Assembly: GCA_021234535.1 (NCBI GenBank)
Contig: CM037841.1
Span: 11,800,825 to 11,864,824 of the forward strand
Source: Stichopus chloronotus
Lineage: Eukaryota; Echinodermata; Holothuroidea; Aspidochirotida; Stichopodidae
Length of the DNA stretch: 64,000 bases
Direction of reading: 5' to 3'
The notes under the pieces were generated by a model. That model worked only from the letters and a program-made list of their open reading frames with translations. It was not told the origin of the DNA and searched no databases. Made by a program: the position numbers and the translations under genes. Shown in pieces: positions 28,319-40,260 of this stretch. Position 1 is the first letter of the stretch. Each line of letters begins with the position of its first letter.

Positions 28319-28375
28319 ACACACACATACATACACACCCACACCCTCACCCTCACACACACGCATACACACACG
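28319..28375. repeat. (AC)n / (CACCCT)n microsatellite
   Basis: ACACACATACATACACACCC followed by CACCCTCACCCTC and ACACAC. It yields overlapping Val/Cys-rich open frames on the minus strand that are not genes. Confidence 0.88.
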
Positions 28376-30805
28376 AAGAACCCTCAGAGAGGGGACATGA
28401 AATATTGCTTTAAATGTTTGGAAGGACATGATTAATTTGAATAATGTACCCGGTATGTTCCAAGACGTCCAACTTTTAATGTCTATTCCATAACGTAATG
28501 CCTCAATGAAAACAGTCTGTATTATTCTACGGGGTTTACCGACTCTTCACACTCTTTCCAAGACAGGATATTCCCTGGAGGTGTTCTGAGTTGGGTATGG
28601 GATGTAAAAAAAAAAAGGGCAAGCAAAGTCTCGGTAACGTGGCGTCGTTATTCAAGTTCACAAGATCTCTTTTACAAGAAGTGAATTTAGGAAAAATAAA
28701 AGCCGAGAAACAAAAGTGCAATTTTGCGAGTTTTAAGTTTGTTAGCTTTTTTTTTTTTTTGGTCATAAAAGCAAACGGCAGAAATGAAATTTGGATAGAG
28801 GGTTATTTGTACCTACATATTTTATACTGAAAGGGCATGTATTTTAAGAGGATAGAACTTGTACACCATACTTCTTCTCTATTTCTTTTAATCTATTTTG
28901 TTGGTAGTTGATAGAGATTTAGCAAGGGTCAGAATGGTAAAGAACCAATCGCAACTTACTGAGTAACTCTCAATTTATGAGAGATGAAAGACCATCACAC
29001 AAAGATGCCGAGATGACGAGTCACTCATTCTCAGATGAAAATTATTTTCCCTTTCACTTTGTTTGCATCTTGATAATTGTCTTTGATTACAACAGGGAGA
29101 CCTTGCCTTCCGGTCCCTCGCTATACTTACGGAAGTTAATCAGGCTGATCGAATCTCTGAAATAATAAATTGACCCCACTCTCACGGAGAGATCAGACGG
29201 TTCATTCCGTAGTTGCGCGACCACATCAACTTACCTTAGACTTCCTTTAGAAATATATATATACGCTTCCCACGATGACCAAAAGAGGTTGTTTTTTTTT
29301 CGTCTTTTGATTCATATTTCTGACTAAAGGTAAGATTTGTTGTTGAAGTCTGCCAGTATGATACGCATGTCAATGATCACGTAAATTGTCATAAGTCATT
29401 AAAGCTTTATTATCTGTTGATAAACATAGTCTACTGGATTCACAGTAAGTTCATTGCATTCCCCTACGACTGCCCCAAATTCTTATAGGTCATTAAATTA
29501 TTCTTTTATGATATAAACAGTTCAACCCTTGTTTTTCTTTCAGGATAAACAATTAACAGCAATTTACGTGGCTTCACGACGGGAACAGTAGGTGACGAAG
29601 GTGTTTCAAACTGTTTTTTTACTACGTCTCGTCAAGTTGATCTCATTAACTGCACTTAATTTGGAATCGATTAGCATGAATGAAAATTGCTGTTTGTACA
29701 ATTTATCTCTTAAAGTTCATTCGTTAAGTCATCTGTACATGCGATAGCAGTTTGGAGGCCAACAACAAGTTGGTCACATATTAAGTCGGCAAGCATGCAA
29801 TTCAATTGTTAACCTTAATCAAGAGATTAAGTGATCTTAATGAGCGCTAATGAACCAACTACGTCACAGGAAGAATAGACCGACCAATTAAATTACGCCA
29901 AGCGATTGCCTTTGACAGCCCGGGGGTACAAGGAACGTTTGATGGACTTGTCAACACAGTTTGCTGTATTGATTTCATGAAATTTCTTTGATCGGCAGTC
30001 ACTGTCGTCATTCTGTTAGTTATGCATGTATGTACGTACGACGTATATGGCTTATCAGTGTCGCTAATCTACTTTTTATTTTGCCTATCGCGTTTGGCGT
30101 ATCACTGCTATCTTACGTGGATGAACGTGTCAGTGGTAATGCCCTGGGATTATAGCCGTTTGGAGGACAGGCACGACTTCGATCGTGACGTGAAGGTTTT
30201 TGATTCCCCTAAGAGATTTTATTTGACCCATGTATATTTAATAGGGAGATTCACCCCAAGCTATTCTTCTGTTCTTTTTGTCTTTGAGCTGCGTCGGTAC
30301 CCGATGGCGATGGAAAACGCATTGTAGTGAACAGGACGGTAGAATGAAAAAAAAATACTAAGAAGAAGAGAATAGAAAAGAAAAAAAAATAAGGAAAAGC
30401 TGAAGGTGCTTCGTGACCTTGTCAGGGCAGAATCACGTCAAAAGAATGCACTTTTGATGTTGCTATGGAATCCGCTGGACAAACTGAATAGGATGATATA
30501 CGGTAACACTGTATATTTGACTATGGGGTAACTGACCTCTTATCATCGTGTATGGATGAAACCAGTTTCCTTTATGTTTTCGCAATAAGGATCTTTTCAT
30601 AGTTAACAAATGGTTTTACTATAGTGTGGTGAAGCGATAACATTCACACAGCTTAACCTTCTACTGCTAGAGTTTTCCGTTATGTCACACACACACGCTT
30701 ATCTGTTATGTTAGTATAAAACGGGGTGTATATACTCAGTTGGTATACACGATGTTTCGAACAAAAAACGTCGCTGCAGTGATCTGAGATGTGCTCTGAA
30801 TATAC

Positions 30806-30838
30806 ACGTCATAATGTCACGTCATAATGTCACGTCAT
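30806..30838. repeat. 13-bp tandem repeat of CRE half-sites
   Basis: CACGTCATAATGT is repeated about 2.5 times, placing three CACGTCA words exactly 13 bp apart. Confidence 0.85.
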
Positions 30839-31227
30839 ATTCTCACTCGTTTCATTGATGATCATGGTACTTCTTAAAAAGTTTGCCCCGTCCAGAAAGG
30901 TATCTGAAGACAGATTACCTGAGAGCAGTAACTGTTTCCAATTGGCTGACAGGTAGCATGTAGGATCATGTATGACGTGGAGAAAAACAAATACTAGTTC
31001 ATGTTGAAGATGCTCTTACAACTAGTGAGGGCGCCATTTTCTTGGCGTCTGTATGTTCAATTTGCGGGTCTCAAATGCATCTCTTTACGTAATGTTTTTG
31101 TTACATATTTCTATGTACGTCCCTACGTAAATTACGCTGATTACATCGTAGGGAGATATGGACCCAAAATGCCACGTATGATACGAAAGGCACATAATAG
31201 CAAATTATATATATCATGACAGGGAGG

Positions 31228-31310
31228 CATGTTCGCACATGATCGTGGGACATGTTCACTCAAGGTCACGTGACCTGTTCGCACACGGTCACAGGGCATG
31301 TTCGCAGAAG
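31228..31310. repeat. 23-bp tandem repeat, about 3.6 copies
   Basis: CATGTTCGCAC-type units start at 31228, 31251, 31274 and 31297, exactly 23 bp apart. The second unit contains the 14-bp palindrome AGGTCACGTGACCT (31263-31276), which overlaps a nuclear-receptor-like TCAAGGTCA (31260-31268) and an E-box CACGTG. Confidence 0.88.
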
Positions 31311-31399
31311 TTTAAAACAGACTTCGTGGCATTTGTGGCACGCAATGTCTTTCTTGTGTGAACGGACTCATGGGTGTTACTTGTGTTCTTGTGTGTTAC

Positions 31400-31465
31400 G
31401 ACCCATTTTGTAACAAATGCAACAAACTTGGTCCTAAATGGCAGCCAGTTGTTACAAAATGGGTC
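31400..31465. repeat. Perfect inverted repeat, 17-bp arms, 32-nt loop
   Basis: GACCCATTTTGTAACAA (31400-31416) and TTGTTACAAAATGGGTC (31449-31465) are exact reverse complements. The spacer does not extend the stem. It could be a fold-back element or a hairpin RNA precursor. Confidence 0.9.
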
Positions 31466-33384
31466 ATACCAAGGCCACTGTCTATACATATAGGTAGGTC
31501 GACATTTACTGACTCACTGTGTAGACTGACAAGAGTTCTTTTACAGAGAAATAAAGTGAAATAAAGTCATGTTTCGTAAGTGCTGATTATAACGGCTCAA
31601 AGATGCTACTTTTCTTGATAATACCCAAGTTGTGTATGGAAATCGTTTCTATGGCGACAAACGATTGTCCTGTTCACAACAAATATTAAACCATCATCGG
31701 ACAGAATTATGTATGACATACAGAATAACGTGCTGTAGTGTACGTATATGCCAGATTACCAACATTAAAAACATGTGTACAATATTCATAATGTATACAA
31801 GAAAGTAACAAACTACTTTTAGTTCTCTTCTTTTAGTAATATGAAGTAAATGATCACTAACGAATTGCTTATTTAATGCAAACTAACCTTTATTGTAAAT
31901 TACAAAGGTTTAGGTCACTATCAACATATATCTGCAATTCCCAGGCCCTATGCATGTACTGAAAAGAAACATTTCTATAGGAGGGGGAGAGGACATCAAA
32001 TCGTCTACCCCACACACCTACACCCCACCATGGATTGCTTCTCGTGTGCGGTATAGGGACGTGACTGTACATGATAACTAGGCCTATAATATATATGATC
32101 ATATATACATAAACCATAAATGATTTGGTCACAAAATTATATACTCATAAAAAGATAAGAGAGGAGAGTAGATATACTGAAGATAAAACCAAGAGATGAA
32201 GAACGTCCAGACAAACAAAAAAAAACAGTCAAAAAAAGAAGAGAGAAATGCAATATCAAAGAAGGACGAGATCAATTTATGCAATAACTGTGACGGCAGG
32301 ATGTAGACGGTTTCATTATGTTTCATTAACTCGTTAACTACACAAGGTAGGAGAGAGTTTACGTCACAAATCGTCACTACATCGACGCTGATAACTCAAT
32401 AACTGTCAGATTAGGTCTTATTAAATTGTCACGTGACCTCAATGAATCAGGCAAATTGCATCCCAACTGAATTGTAAGAAAAGAGAAAAATAACCAAATC
32501 CAGACCATACGTTTGATTATTTTAGGATCGAACGAAAACTTTGTCACATGTAACGTAACAAACATATTAAATCAGGAATTCGCATCAATTTGTTGGGTTA
32601 AAATAAGCGGTCACGAGATTTTAACTGAAGTTTCGTTTCTTCCCTTACGAGGTAGCTATTTCCTATCGAAATTAGCATATTACTTCTATTTTTGGTTGGA
32701 CAATTTTACCCCTAATCTAGTGGTTTATTAAGCATTTAGACTTGACCTACATAAGAAGTGGTAAAGCTTCAGTAAAGAAATGAAGTAATTGTAAATACGT
32801 GAGCACATTTCTCTTATGGGTTGTTTGGAATTTTCTTACTTTGCCTATAGTTGTATAAGATCGGCGTACAGTAATACTTTGTATCATTGAAACAGCCAGA
32901 TACAGATATTTAATATTATTCTGTAAGATTAATGATCATTGGTAAAAAGGATGACCAATCAAATCGAGGAGAGAAAAAAACATTATTCTCCAAACCATAC
33001 ATGTTAGCTATTAATATCTGAAATTGACGATGGAAACCGTTCCGAGAATGTGATAAATTTTGTGAAATACCCAAGATTGTTCCCTCTGTGCAATGTCTCT
33101 GCATAAGGTTGAAGTATTTTACAAATCAATAAAGTATTCCTCGTACATAGTTCGCCTCAGAGAACCACGTTTAGTATTCTTCGAGGGTAGCACTTCTAGT
33201 AGACATTATTAAGTTGGTTTAGAAAAATAAAAAAAACTAGGAGCTGGAAAAGTTCAGGCAATTCTGAAAACTGGTTTAAACCACGTGCATATAGGGAAAA
33301 CCAAAAGCAATACAACCTCTTCAATACCGGGTACGATTCATGAGTGTCAAACTAGTATGTTCGTGGTTTTTACTGTTAAATACC
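31466..33384. other. Intergenic, no gene recognised
   Basis: AT-rich sequence with no coding or structural signal beyond chance open frames. Confidence 0.6.
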
Positions 33385-33860
33385 GGAATATATTTGAAAT
33401 GCATTAATTATGTTAATTTCGTTGTGCAAACATTAAGAATCCAACAGTAACTATGGAAGTTTGGATACACTGTAATTCATGGAGGAAGATGTACTTTGTG
33501 TACTAAAAAAATCATCGGGGACGAAATTCATCATTTATTCAAATGCGATGCATTTACAAATGTATGAAATTTGTACATTAATCCTTACTTTGGAGAAATA
33601 AAAAAAACTAATGAAGTTAACTTCATTTTGTGAAAATACAAGAGTCGTTTTTGAGTCCTAAAATGAGACCCGAATGAATTTCTTTTCTTCTTTTTATCTT
33701 TCTGTTTTTTATGCTTCTTCTCTTGTCTTTTCGTTTTGGTTTCCTTTTTCTTTCTCTCTCCTTGTAGTTATTAAAGTATGTATATAATTTTGCTAATGTT
33801 TTTAGTTTGGCTGAGAATAGTCTGAAACTGAATACTACTAACATCTAATTTTGTATATCA
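33385..33860 (+). mobile_element. Degenerate LINE, C-terminal zinc-knuckle region
   Basis: Translation of about 33420-33640 reads VQTLRIQQ...GGRCTLCTKKIIGDEIHHLF then KCDAFTNV-stop-NLYINPYFGEIKK. C-x-L-C ... GDE-x-H-x-LF-x-C is the hallmark C-terminal motif of several invertebrate LINE reverse transcriptases. The in-frame TGA after FTNV sits where Arg (CGA) is expected, a typical CpG-decay lesion. Only the last part of the element is present. Downstream T-rich sequence to about 33.86 kb is probably its 3' tail. Confidence 0.65.
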
Positions 33861-36800
33861 TATATTTTGTCAAGCATTTGCCTTAGTACATAACAAACTT
33901 TATCTCCATTCACAAACTCCTCCTGATGTTTCATTATCCTCGGTGAAGTAATGATGTAATACACGAGGTAACGTTTTCAAACGATTGACCTTGAAGAGGT
34001 GCTCAAGCAGATATCAGGGACTGTATATCACGACTGGAGGGCTATTATGAACATACTATGTACTCGTGTGCATCATGAATGCTCTTAATTTAAAGAAAAT
34101 GTTCACCGCCTCACAGCTGATGTTCAAATTCGCGAGGAAACATGATTAACACGAAAACTTGTGTAGAACTACACTTAGCCTAATTGCAACATTACAATTT
34201 TAAAATGAAATTACTGCACTCAACATATTGACCATATTTCAGAGGATGAAAATATCTCCATTATGGGTATTACTTTAATTGAAGTCACAGCTTCCTATAT
34301 TATCTTTTCATTGAGCAATGACATGAAAGAACAAAATTCATGTCTACTCATGCAACCTTTCAGAAAATTACTTCTGAGAAATAGTCACACAGATGTTGTA
34401 AGTCAGTTGATCTCATATATGATGGAGAGAAAGAACTCATCAACTGCAGTATACAATCGTTTATGGTTGAATAGTTTCATAAGTTAATAAAATGGCGACA
34501 GCGACACGTTTCTTGTGAAATTTTGCAAAGTAACACGAATTGCCACATTTTGTTTGGGTCTTACAAGAAGAAGTCACGCTGATCTGTTTCGTAGATGAAA
34601 GGGAGCAAGTTGGAGATTCTGTAAACTGTCATTCCTTAACGCTTGGAGAAGGAAAGAAAAAGACTGCGCTCGACATCGTCAGCTTCCCATGCATAAACTT
34701 CTTTCATGTCGAAATCAAATTAATAAGAAAATTCCATGTGCAAGGTGATGAAGTTACATTTTACATCAGAAGTTTTCTTTCATCATGTCAAATTAAACCA
34801 ACAAGTGTATGTAAAAATGAATAGAACCTCTCAGACTAATAGCAAAGGTTCTACTTTGAGAGGAAACTGAGATACAAAAATACAGCTCCCTGGGGAAGGA
34901 GGCGCCATGATACGTTTGGTAAGTCTTTCACCAGATGTACACTTTTTCAATGGTGAACAAATCGAAGGTGCCCTGTTCTGCAAGTAATTGCAGTCACGCT
35001 GACATTAAAATCCCGCACAACGTATCTTATTGGTTTCCAAAAGACAAAAAAAGGTAATGTAAATTGATCAAAGCCAATAAGGGTTTAATGTGTTTTTTCT
35101 CCCATAGATTGTGCATAACGTTTACATAGTTTGCTTACCTACCAAGTGAGTGTTCCCCTTAGATCTTAAATAAGACGTCACTTCCGTTACATCGTCTCTC
35201 TACATAACCGAGGGAGTGTGTTATCTTCCCCTGTATAGAATCTTTGCTAATTGTTGCATATTAATTGAGTAGTAAATCAGTTGTTGGGTCGCTATAAATA
35301 GATTACTTAAACAAGAAATCTGTCAGGGTGACAAAATCTAACTGATTGCAGTCGCAAACCTTTAATCAGATCAATTAATTATTTCTCACATATACGTTAG
35401 GAGGAAGAAAAATGGCCTAGGCAACGTTATTGTTAGATGGTTTGAAACAGGTAATATGTAAGTATTTAGGAAGAATGTTCTTACAGAATGTTGGCATATG
35501 TTGTCATTGTTATCACGTGATCGACCGCAATTTTTTACATAAATAGTGTGCTTCTTGTAACATATTAGTTTTCTATACAGGCAAATTATGTATTATGACG
35601 GCACATGTAAAGGCATGTTTAGATCTTAAGGGCTTCACTTACCTAATTTCACCAAGGAAACAATGTCAATCACTCCGAAAGCCAAGATTATTGTGATATT
35701 ACTTTCTTGCATTTTAAGTTGACTGGTCGAATTAAATGCACATCAACCACTTCAAACAGGGACATGTAATCAGTGACGTCCTTTCACGTCATACTACGAT
35801 CTTTTCACGTCTTCTTGATAACTTTACATATCTATTTAAACCAATTTCGTCAATGAACCGCACTCATCGGATCAATTTCGAAGTTCGCATCACTCAGATT
35901 TCTGACCATGCAGGTGCAATCTGATTAAATTAAAACCGACTGAAGGTAGCTATTTCATGCTACATATGACTTTTATCTTCCACACCTTAGGGTAGAGATA
36001 TCCTTTCATCAGCTTAGTCACATCCTATAGTAAATAAAGATGGAAGGAAGCTTTTTTTTTCACGTTCATATCTAGGAAAGTATAGTTAACATTTTTTGAC
36101 CTTTTACTACATTTGGAGCAGAGGTGATGCTGCATATGTGTAAAATTCATCCTTTTTTCTGCATGCAAAATGTATGAGGGGCCGCCATGAAATTGATCCT
36201 CGCTTACAACTTATACTCGTTTAGGATGGAAATACTTAATTTGAAGAATAAGATTTATCAAGGTGTTATAATGCAATTGAAGTTCTTGCTTGTTGAAAGA
36301 CTGACTGGCAGATATGTATATAAGTGTAGTGCATAATAAAGGGCTGACACTGCGTGAAACGAAAAACAAAATGAACAATGGGTAAGGGATCCTTGTGGTA
36401 ACTTGACACAGTCTCCGATTGAAAGATTTATGCAGATGAAGTATTGAAAAAGAAAAGAAAAACTATTAGAAAGCAACAAATTGTATCTTCTGCATTTACA
36501 ACCAAGAAAATGAAGCAGACAGGGGTATACCTTTTTACTGACTATTCCATAGTCAATTTAAGTGCACTTTGCGTCATTGCGAAATGCCATATATGCTTTA
36601 GAAAAAATGATTGAAAGCACGGATTAATGTTTGTATGTCATTCAAAAGAATGCCTCTAACCACTCATATGTTCTGCTCTTGTTGTTCTCTTGTAGGAAAA
36701 GAGGTTGTGAATTTTTGAACTCCATCCCACCATTTCCATATGGATTCCATTCTAATTCCACTCCAATTAATAACAAATATAGTGTCGACATATGCACAAT

Positions 36801-36999
36801 TTATTCAAATGTATAGAGGTAACTGAAGTAGATAACGTATGATTTCTAACGAAACTTGTTTGTTTAATACAGTTTGTACAAAAAAGTATCTAAAGAAGGG
36901 TCATTTTAGAACAGACAAGAAATTAATAATTAAAGTAGCTCATTAAAACCGAAAATGATGCTAAGTAAAAATGAAATCAAGTTGTAAAATAAAAAGCTA
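33861..36999. other. Intergenic, no gene recognised
   Basis: Two open frames of 74 and 94 codons (34263 and 34540) lie close together on the plus strand but match no family; probably chance or an old unknown repeat. Confidence 0.55.
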
Positions 37000-38225
37000 T
37001 GGCCACCCTCGATTTAAAACGTTTCCAGTCTGACGAGATCATTGTAATATAAATGTGAAAGCAAGATCTTAAAATACTTCTTGAAACAAAGAAAATTTAA
37101 GGCATCATTTTGCATTTTACATCCATAAATGTAAAAAAATTAACCACATCAACAAAGTATTTTAGTTTCGTGCTCTTGTTGGTGATACGTTATACCAAAA
37201 ATTAAAGTTACAGGATTAACAAACAAAGTATCCTACTTGGTTTTGTTATAAACAAAGTTCCTAAATTGTTTCCACATTGGCGGTACTTTTGCACACAAAA
37301 AATATAATATGACTGATTGATTCTTTTTCCTTTTAACAGAAAGTACACAAATTATGATCCAAAATGTTGATATTTTTTAAGTAACAAGTGGTGGCCAAAT
37401 CCGCGTATTTATCCTGTACCGAAATCAAGAACATTAGCTTCCTATAGATTCAGACTGAAAAAAGGGTAATTTGAAGATTAAATTCTCCTTTAGATTATTA
37501 CAACCTATAGTTCTTCATTCCATTTATCCTGAGACTTAGGGCAAATTTCAGAAGTATTGGCAACTATTCTGTCAGAGACCCTTTACCCCTTTGTCAGCAA
37601 GTTTTAAAATACAATGTTTTACAACCCACTTGAATTAAATCACTATGCCACAGACACTGACGTATATCTGGATTTTTCCGAAGATCGAAATCTATGGAAG
37701 TTTTTAGTTTAATGATTCCCATTCAAACGATCTTCATGAAAGAGGTTACAGATCAATTGCAGTCCTTTTTCTAAGAAAATTCAGCCCCCATTCGAGAGAA
37801 ATTTGACTTTACGTTCGAGGAAGTAATAAAAAAAAAGACGTAAGTGGATGAGATAGGAGACGCTCTATAGTACCTTCTTACGCGAGTGAATTTCATGGAA
37901 ATCATAAAATATTTTATATCTAACATTCCGAAAAACCACCTTTTGAATAGTGGGAAGACAAAGTTGCGTCAGACGTATTCGATCTGCGCCATTCCAAATG
38001 AATGAATAGAACATTTTCTCAGTGAAATGTAAAACATCGCTCGGTGGGTCAGGTATATGAAGCAACATATAATTGGTTTTAGGTATAAAAAGGGATTTGA
38101 TTATTGTTATTCTTCCAATGACAGTGAGTCTCGTCTTAGACCAACATCCAATAAATCATGGATATTATTAATAAAATTTCAATAATTAAGTTGATTAATC
38201 TCATTCATATCTAGGGATCCCCCCC
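37000..38225 (-). mobile_element. Degenerate LINE (L1/Tx1-like) reverse transcriptase relic
   Basis: On the minus strand, an open stretch at 38068-37865 encodes LHIPDPPSDVLHFTEKMFYS then FIWNGADRIRLTQLCLPTIQ. FIWNG followed by a Lys/Arg-rich segment and L-x-LP is the signature of the RT C-terminal region in L1/Tx1-type elements. Just upstream in another frame are decayed words equivalent to RDSLSLEERITIIKSLFIPK. Towards lower coordinates come GGF..., a CTFC-type cysteine motif near 37340 and a terminal DWKRF near 37030, all in shifting frames with several stops. Non-functional. Confidence 0.6.
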
Positions 38226-38796
38226 AGAGTAAAACACCTCCAGGATTCCAAACAAGTCGTTTGCTATGGCCGTAAATCGAAAGTAAGCGCACGGTTAAGT
38301 TGAATGGAAACTGTCAACCACTACATCATCGCACCAGTATTTTACTCTTTTTTGTCGTTCTGCTGACAGACTTTGAAATCGTAGTGCAGACTTTATCACC
38401 TGAATCCTATTTATTATCCCAGTTTGTCTGAACGGTGAATTAACACGTGGCTACCTTTTGGACATGAAATTTTAATGTTTTTAATTTTTTCATAGGCAAT
38501 CACTTGAATTTCAACAAGGGTTTAAGTCACCATGAAGCTTATCTTAACAAGTCATGATCTGGATAAAGTACATTAAAATTTATAAAAAAAAAAGATATGT
38601 TCGACTAACCTGGTATGAATTAAGGACTTCATAATTGATGTCAACATAATTCTTAGATGAACACTTGAATTTACCAGTTTTTCAGGTTGTGCAATTTCTC
38701 TTAAAAGACGATCAACCACAAAACTTTTAATTTGTTCCGCTAAATCTTTGCCATCAGCTACGATTTAATTTTTTTATATAATTCACTTGAAATACC

Positions 38797-38882
38797 TTTA
38801 GAGAAAAAAGAAAAGAAAAAAAAAAGAAAGAAGAAAAAAAAAGTGACAAAAGGGAAGAAAAAAAAAAGGAGGAGAAGAAAGT
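38797..38882. repeat. Purine (A/G)-rich tract
   Basis: About 85 nt of almost pure A and G with (AAAAG)n character. Confidence 0.85.
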
Positions 38883-39427
38883 CTTTAGATGAAAGTTTTG
38901 CCGCGGAGTAGTTTCTAATTGCTTTCTGAGAATGATCCGTCCGGAAAGATGAAGGAGTTCATTTTACACTGCTTAAGCCGCTGAAAAGTTGCACGCAAAA
39001 ATCTGTGTCACAGAAATACGAAAAAATATTTTATGATATACCTTGCTTGGTGATTACCATTCTCTTCCGCCGATGATCGAGAAATATAACCCGAGACCTC
39101 ATGCAGTAATCCTAGACACGATTAAGTTCAAGTTCATGGGGTTTTCTAGATCAAAGAAGATGATTAAATATCCTGCACATCCGTTAAAATCGGATTGATA
39201 AACTTTAAGGAGGAGGAAGATGGAGACAGTCGTTGACCTGGTTTCTCTCATCTCAACAAAACCAAAAAAAAAAAAAAGGAAGAAAAAAAAGATTGTGTTT
39301 TGGAGGATGGCTATCTGTGAGAACGTAACTTTTGGACAATTCTTCCTTCAAATGAGTCATAGGTATATCTGTTGCAATGATTACATAAAAAAATCTGACT
39401 GAGTATTTTTCAACAATTTTTAAAAAC

Positions 39428-39697
39428 ATGAGTGTCCGTTTTTTGGATATGAACACAGTCTTTTCTTCTGTTTACATACTGAAGAACAAGAAAAACGCAC
39501 ACATCGCGCTCTTTGTACTCTCCGGGGTTTGCTGCTTCCTAACATTTTTTTTCTGTTTGATCCCCTGCTCGCCCACACGTCATGTCCATTACAAGTCCCC
39601 ACTACCGCCGCCTTTATCTGTAACTCATCACCTAACCTACACTTTCCGGGACCTGGCCCAGCCGTTGAAAAAGCGCTTGAAAGAAGGGGTTTCATAA
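39428..39697 (+). CDS. Unidentified ORF with signal-anchor-like segment; possible single exon
   Basis: The ATG opens an 89-codon frame. Residues 1-23 hold a basic stretch (KNKKN), residues 24-46 (AHIALFVLSGVCCFLTFFFC) are strongly hydrophobic, and then comes a Pro/His-rich segment ending LKKRLKEGVS. This is the layout of a type II membrane protein first exon (short cytosolic tail, anchor, stem). The region is more GC-rich and codon-like than its surroundings. Against it: no family was recognised, there is no convincing splice donor (the best is GAAGGG|GTTTCA at 39686), and no partner exon was found. A second ATG lies at codon 8. Confidence 0.25.
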   Translation: MSVRFLDMNTVFSSVYILKNKKNAHIALFVLSGVCCFLTFFFCLIPCSPTRHVHYKSPLPPPLSVTHHLTYTFRDLAQPLKKRLKEGVS

Positions 39698-40160
39698 CCC
39701 AGAATTGGGAATTTCTTGATATTTGACAAAATATCTAACAGATCATTTCAGTGTTTCAATTTCTCTTCGAAGTACTTGACAATAATAAAGGAGAAAAATT
39801 ATTTAGCGGTTCTGGTACCAGCTTTTTGTGGACATCTTACCAAGACCGCTACTGAGACCCCCTCTGAATAGTGTAGTTCACGCTGGCGAGGAAGCTGTGT
39901 GTTGGTCTACGAGCTCAATTAAGACCACCCAAAGTTACCACCCCCCATGAAAAAGGTGACCATTGACGTCAATTCGAGGGGTCATAAAATGCTGCATTAT
40001 ATTTCTTGAATTTGCACCTAATTTACAACATGCACTTGATAATCATTTCATGTATATTACCCCTTGCAGGTAACTTTCACCCCAAATCAAGCCATACAAG
40101 CTACTCGAAATAGAGTGTGCGCACGACACACTCGTAGTCGGAATGAATTTTACCAGGAAT

Positions 40161-40260
40161 GGAGTAAAAATTCACTCCATATGGAGTGATATTGCATACA
40201 CATGGAATAAAATATCCCCTTTTTCAAAATTAATTTTCACTCCGGTTCGTGTGAAGCTCA
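40161..40260. repeat. Palindromic GGAGTGA cluster
   Basis: Holds an 18-bp perfect palindrome TCACTCCATATGGAGTGA (40172-40189), with GGAGTAAAAATTCACTCC overlapping it and another TTTTCACTCCGG downstream. Looks like a short inverted-repeat element fragment. Confidence 0.4.

Larger units (their letters stand above)
26778..30805. other. Intergenic, no gene recognised
   Basis: Two AC microsatellites, poly-A/T tracts and a 101-codon open frame at 30022-30327 with hydrophobic N-terminus but no recognisable family. No gene supported. Confidence 0.55.

Noticed and set aside
28141..28429. Overlapping Cys/Val-rich minus-strand open frames
   Set aside because: They are translations of the (AC)n/(CACCCT)n microsatellite.
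29100..29150. 5S rRNA-like word GGAAGTTAATCAGG
   Set aside because: Only about 12 of 15 bases resemble 5S rRNA and the flanks do not follow; treated as chance.
30022..30327. 101-codon plus-strand frame with hydrophobic start
   Set aside because: No family resemblance and no splice or promoter context; left as unassigned intergenic sequence.
34263..34824. Two adjacent plus-strand frames that might be one gene
   Set aside because: Different frames, no shared motif and no splice sites joining them convincingly.
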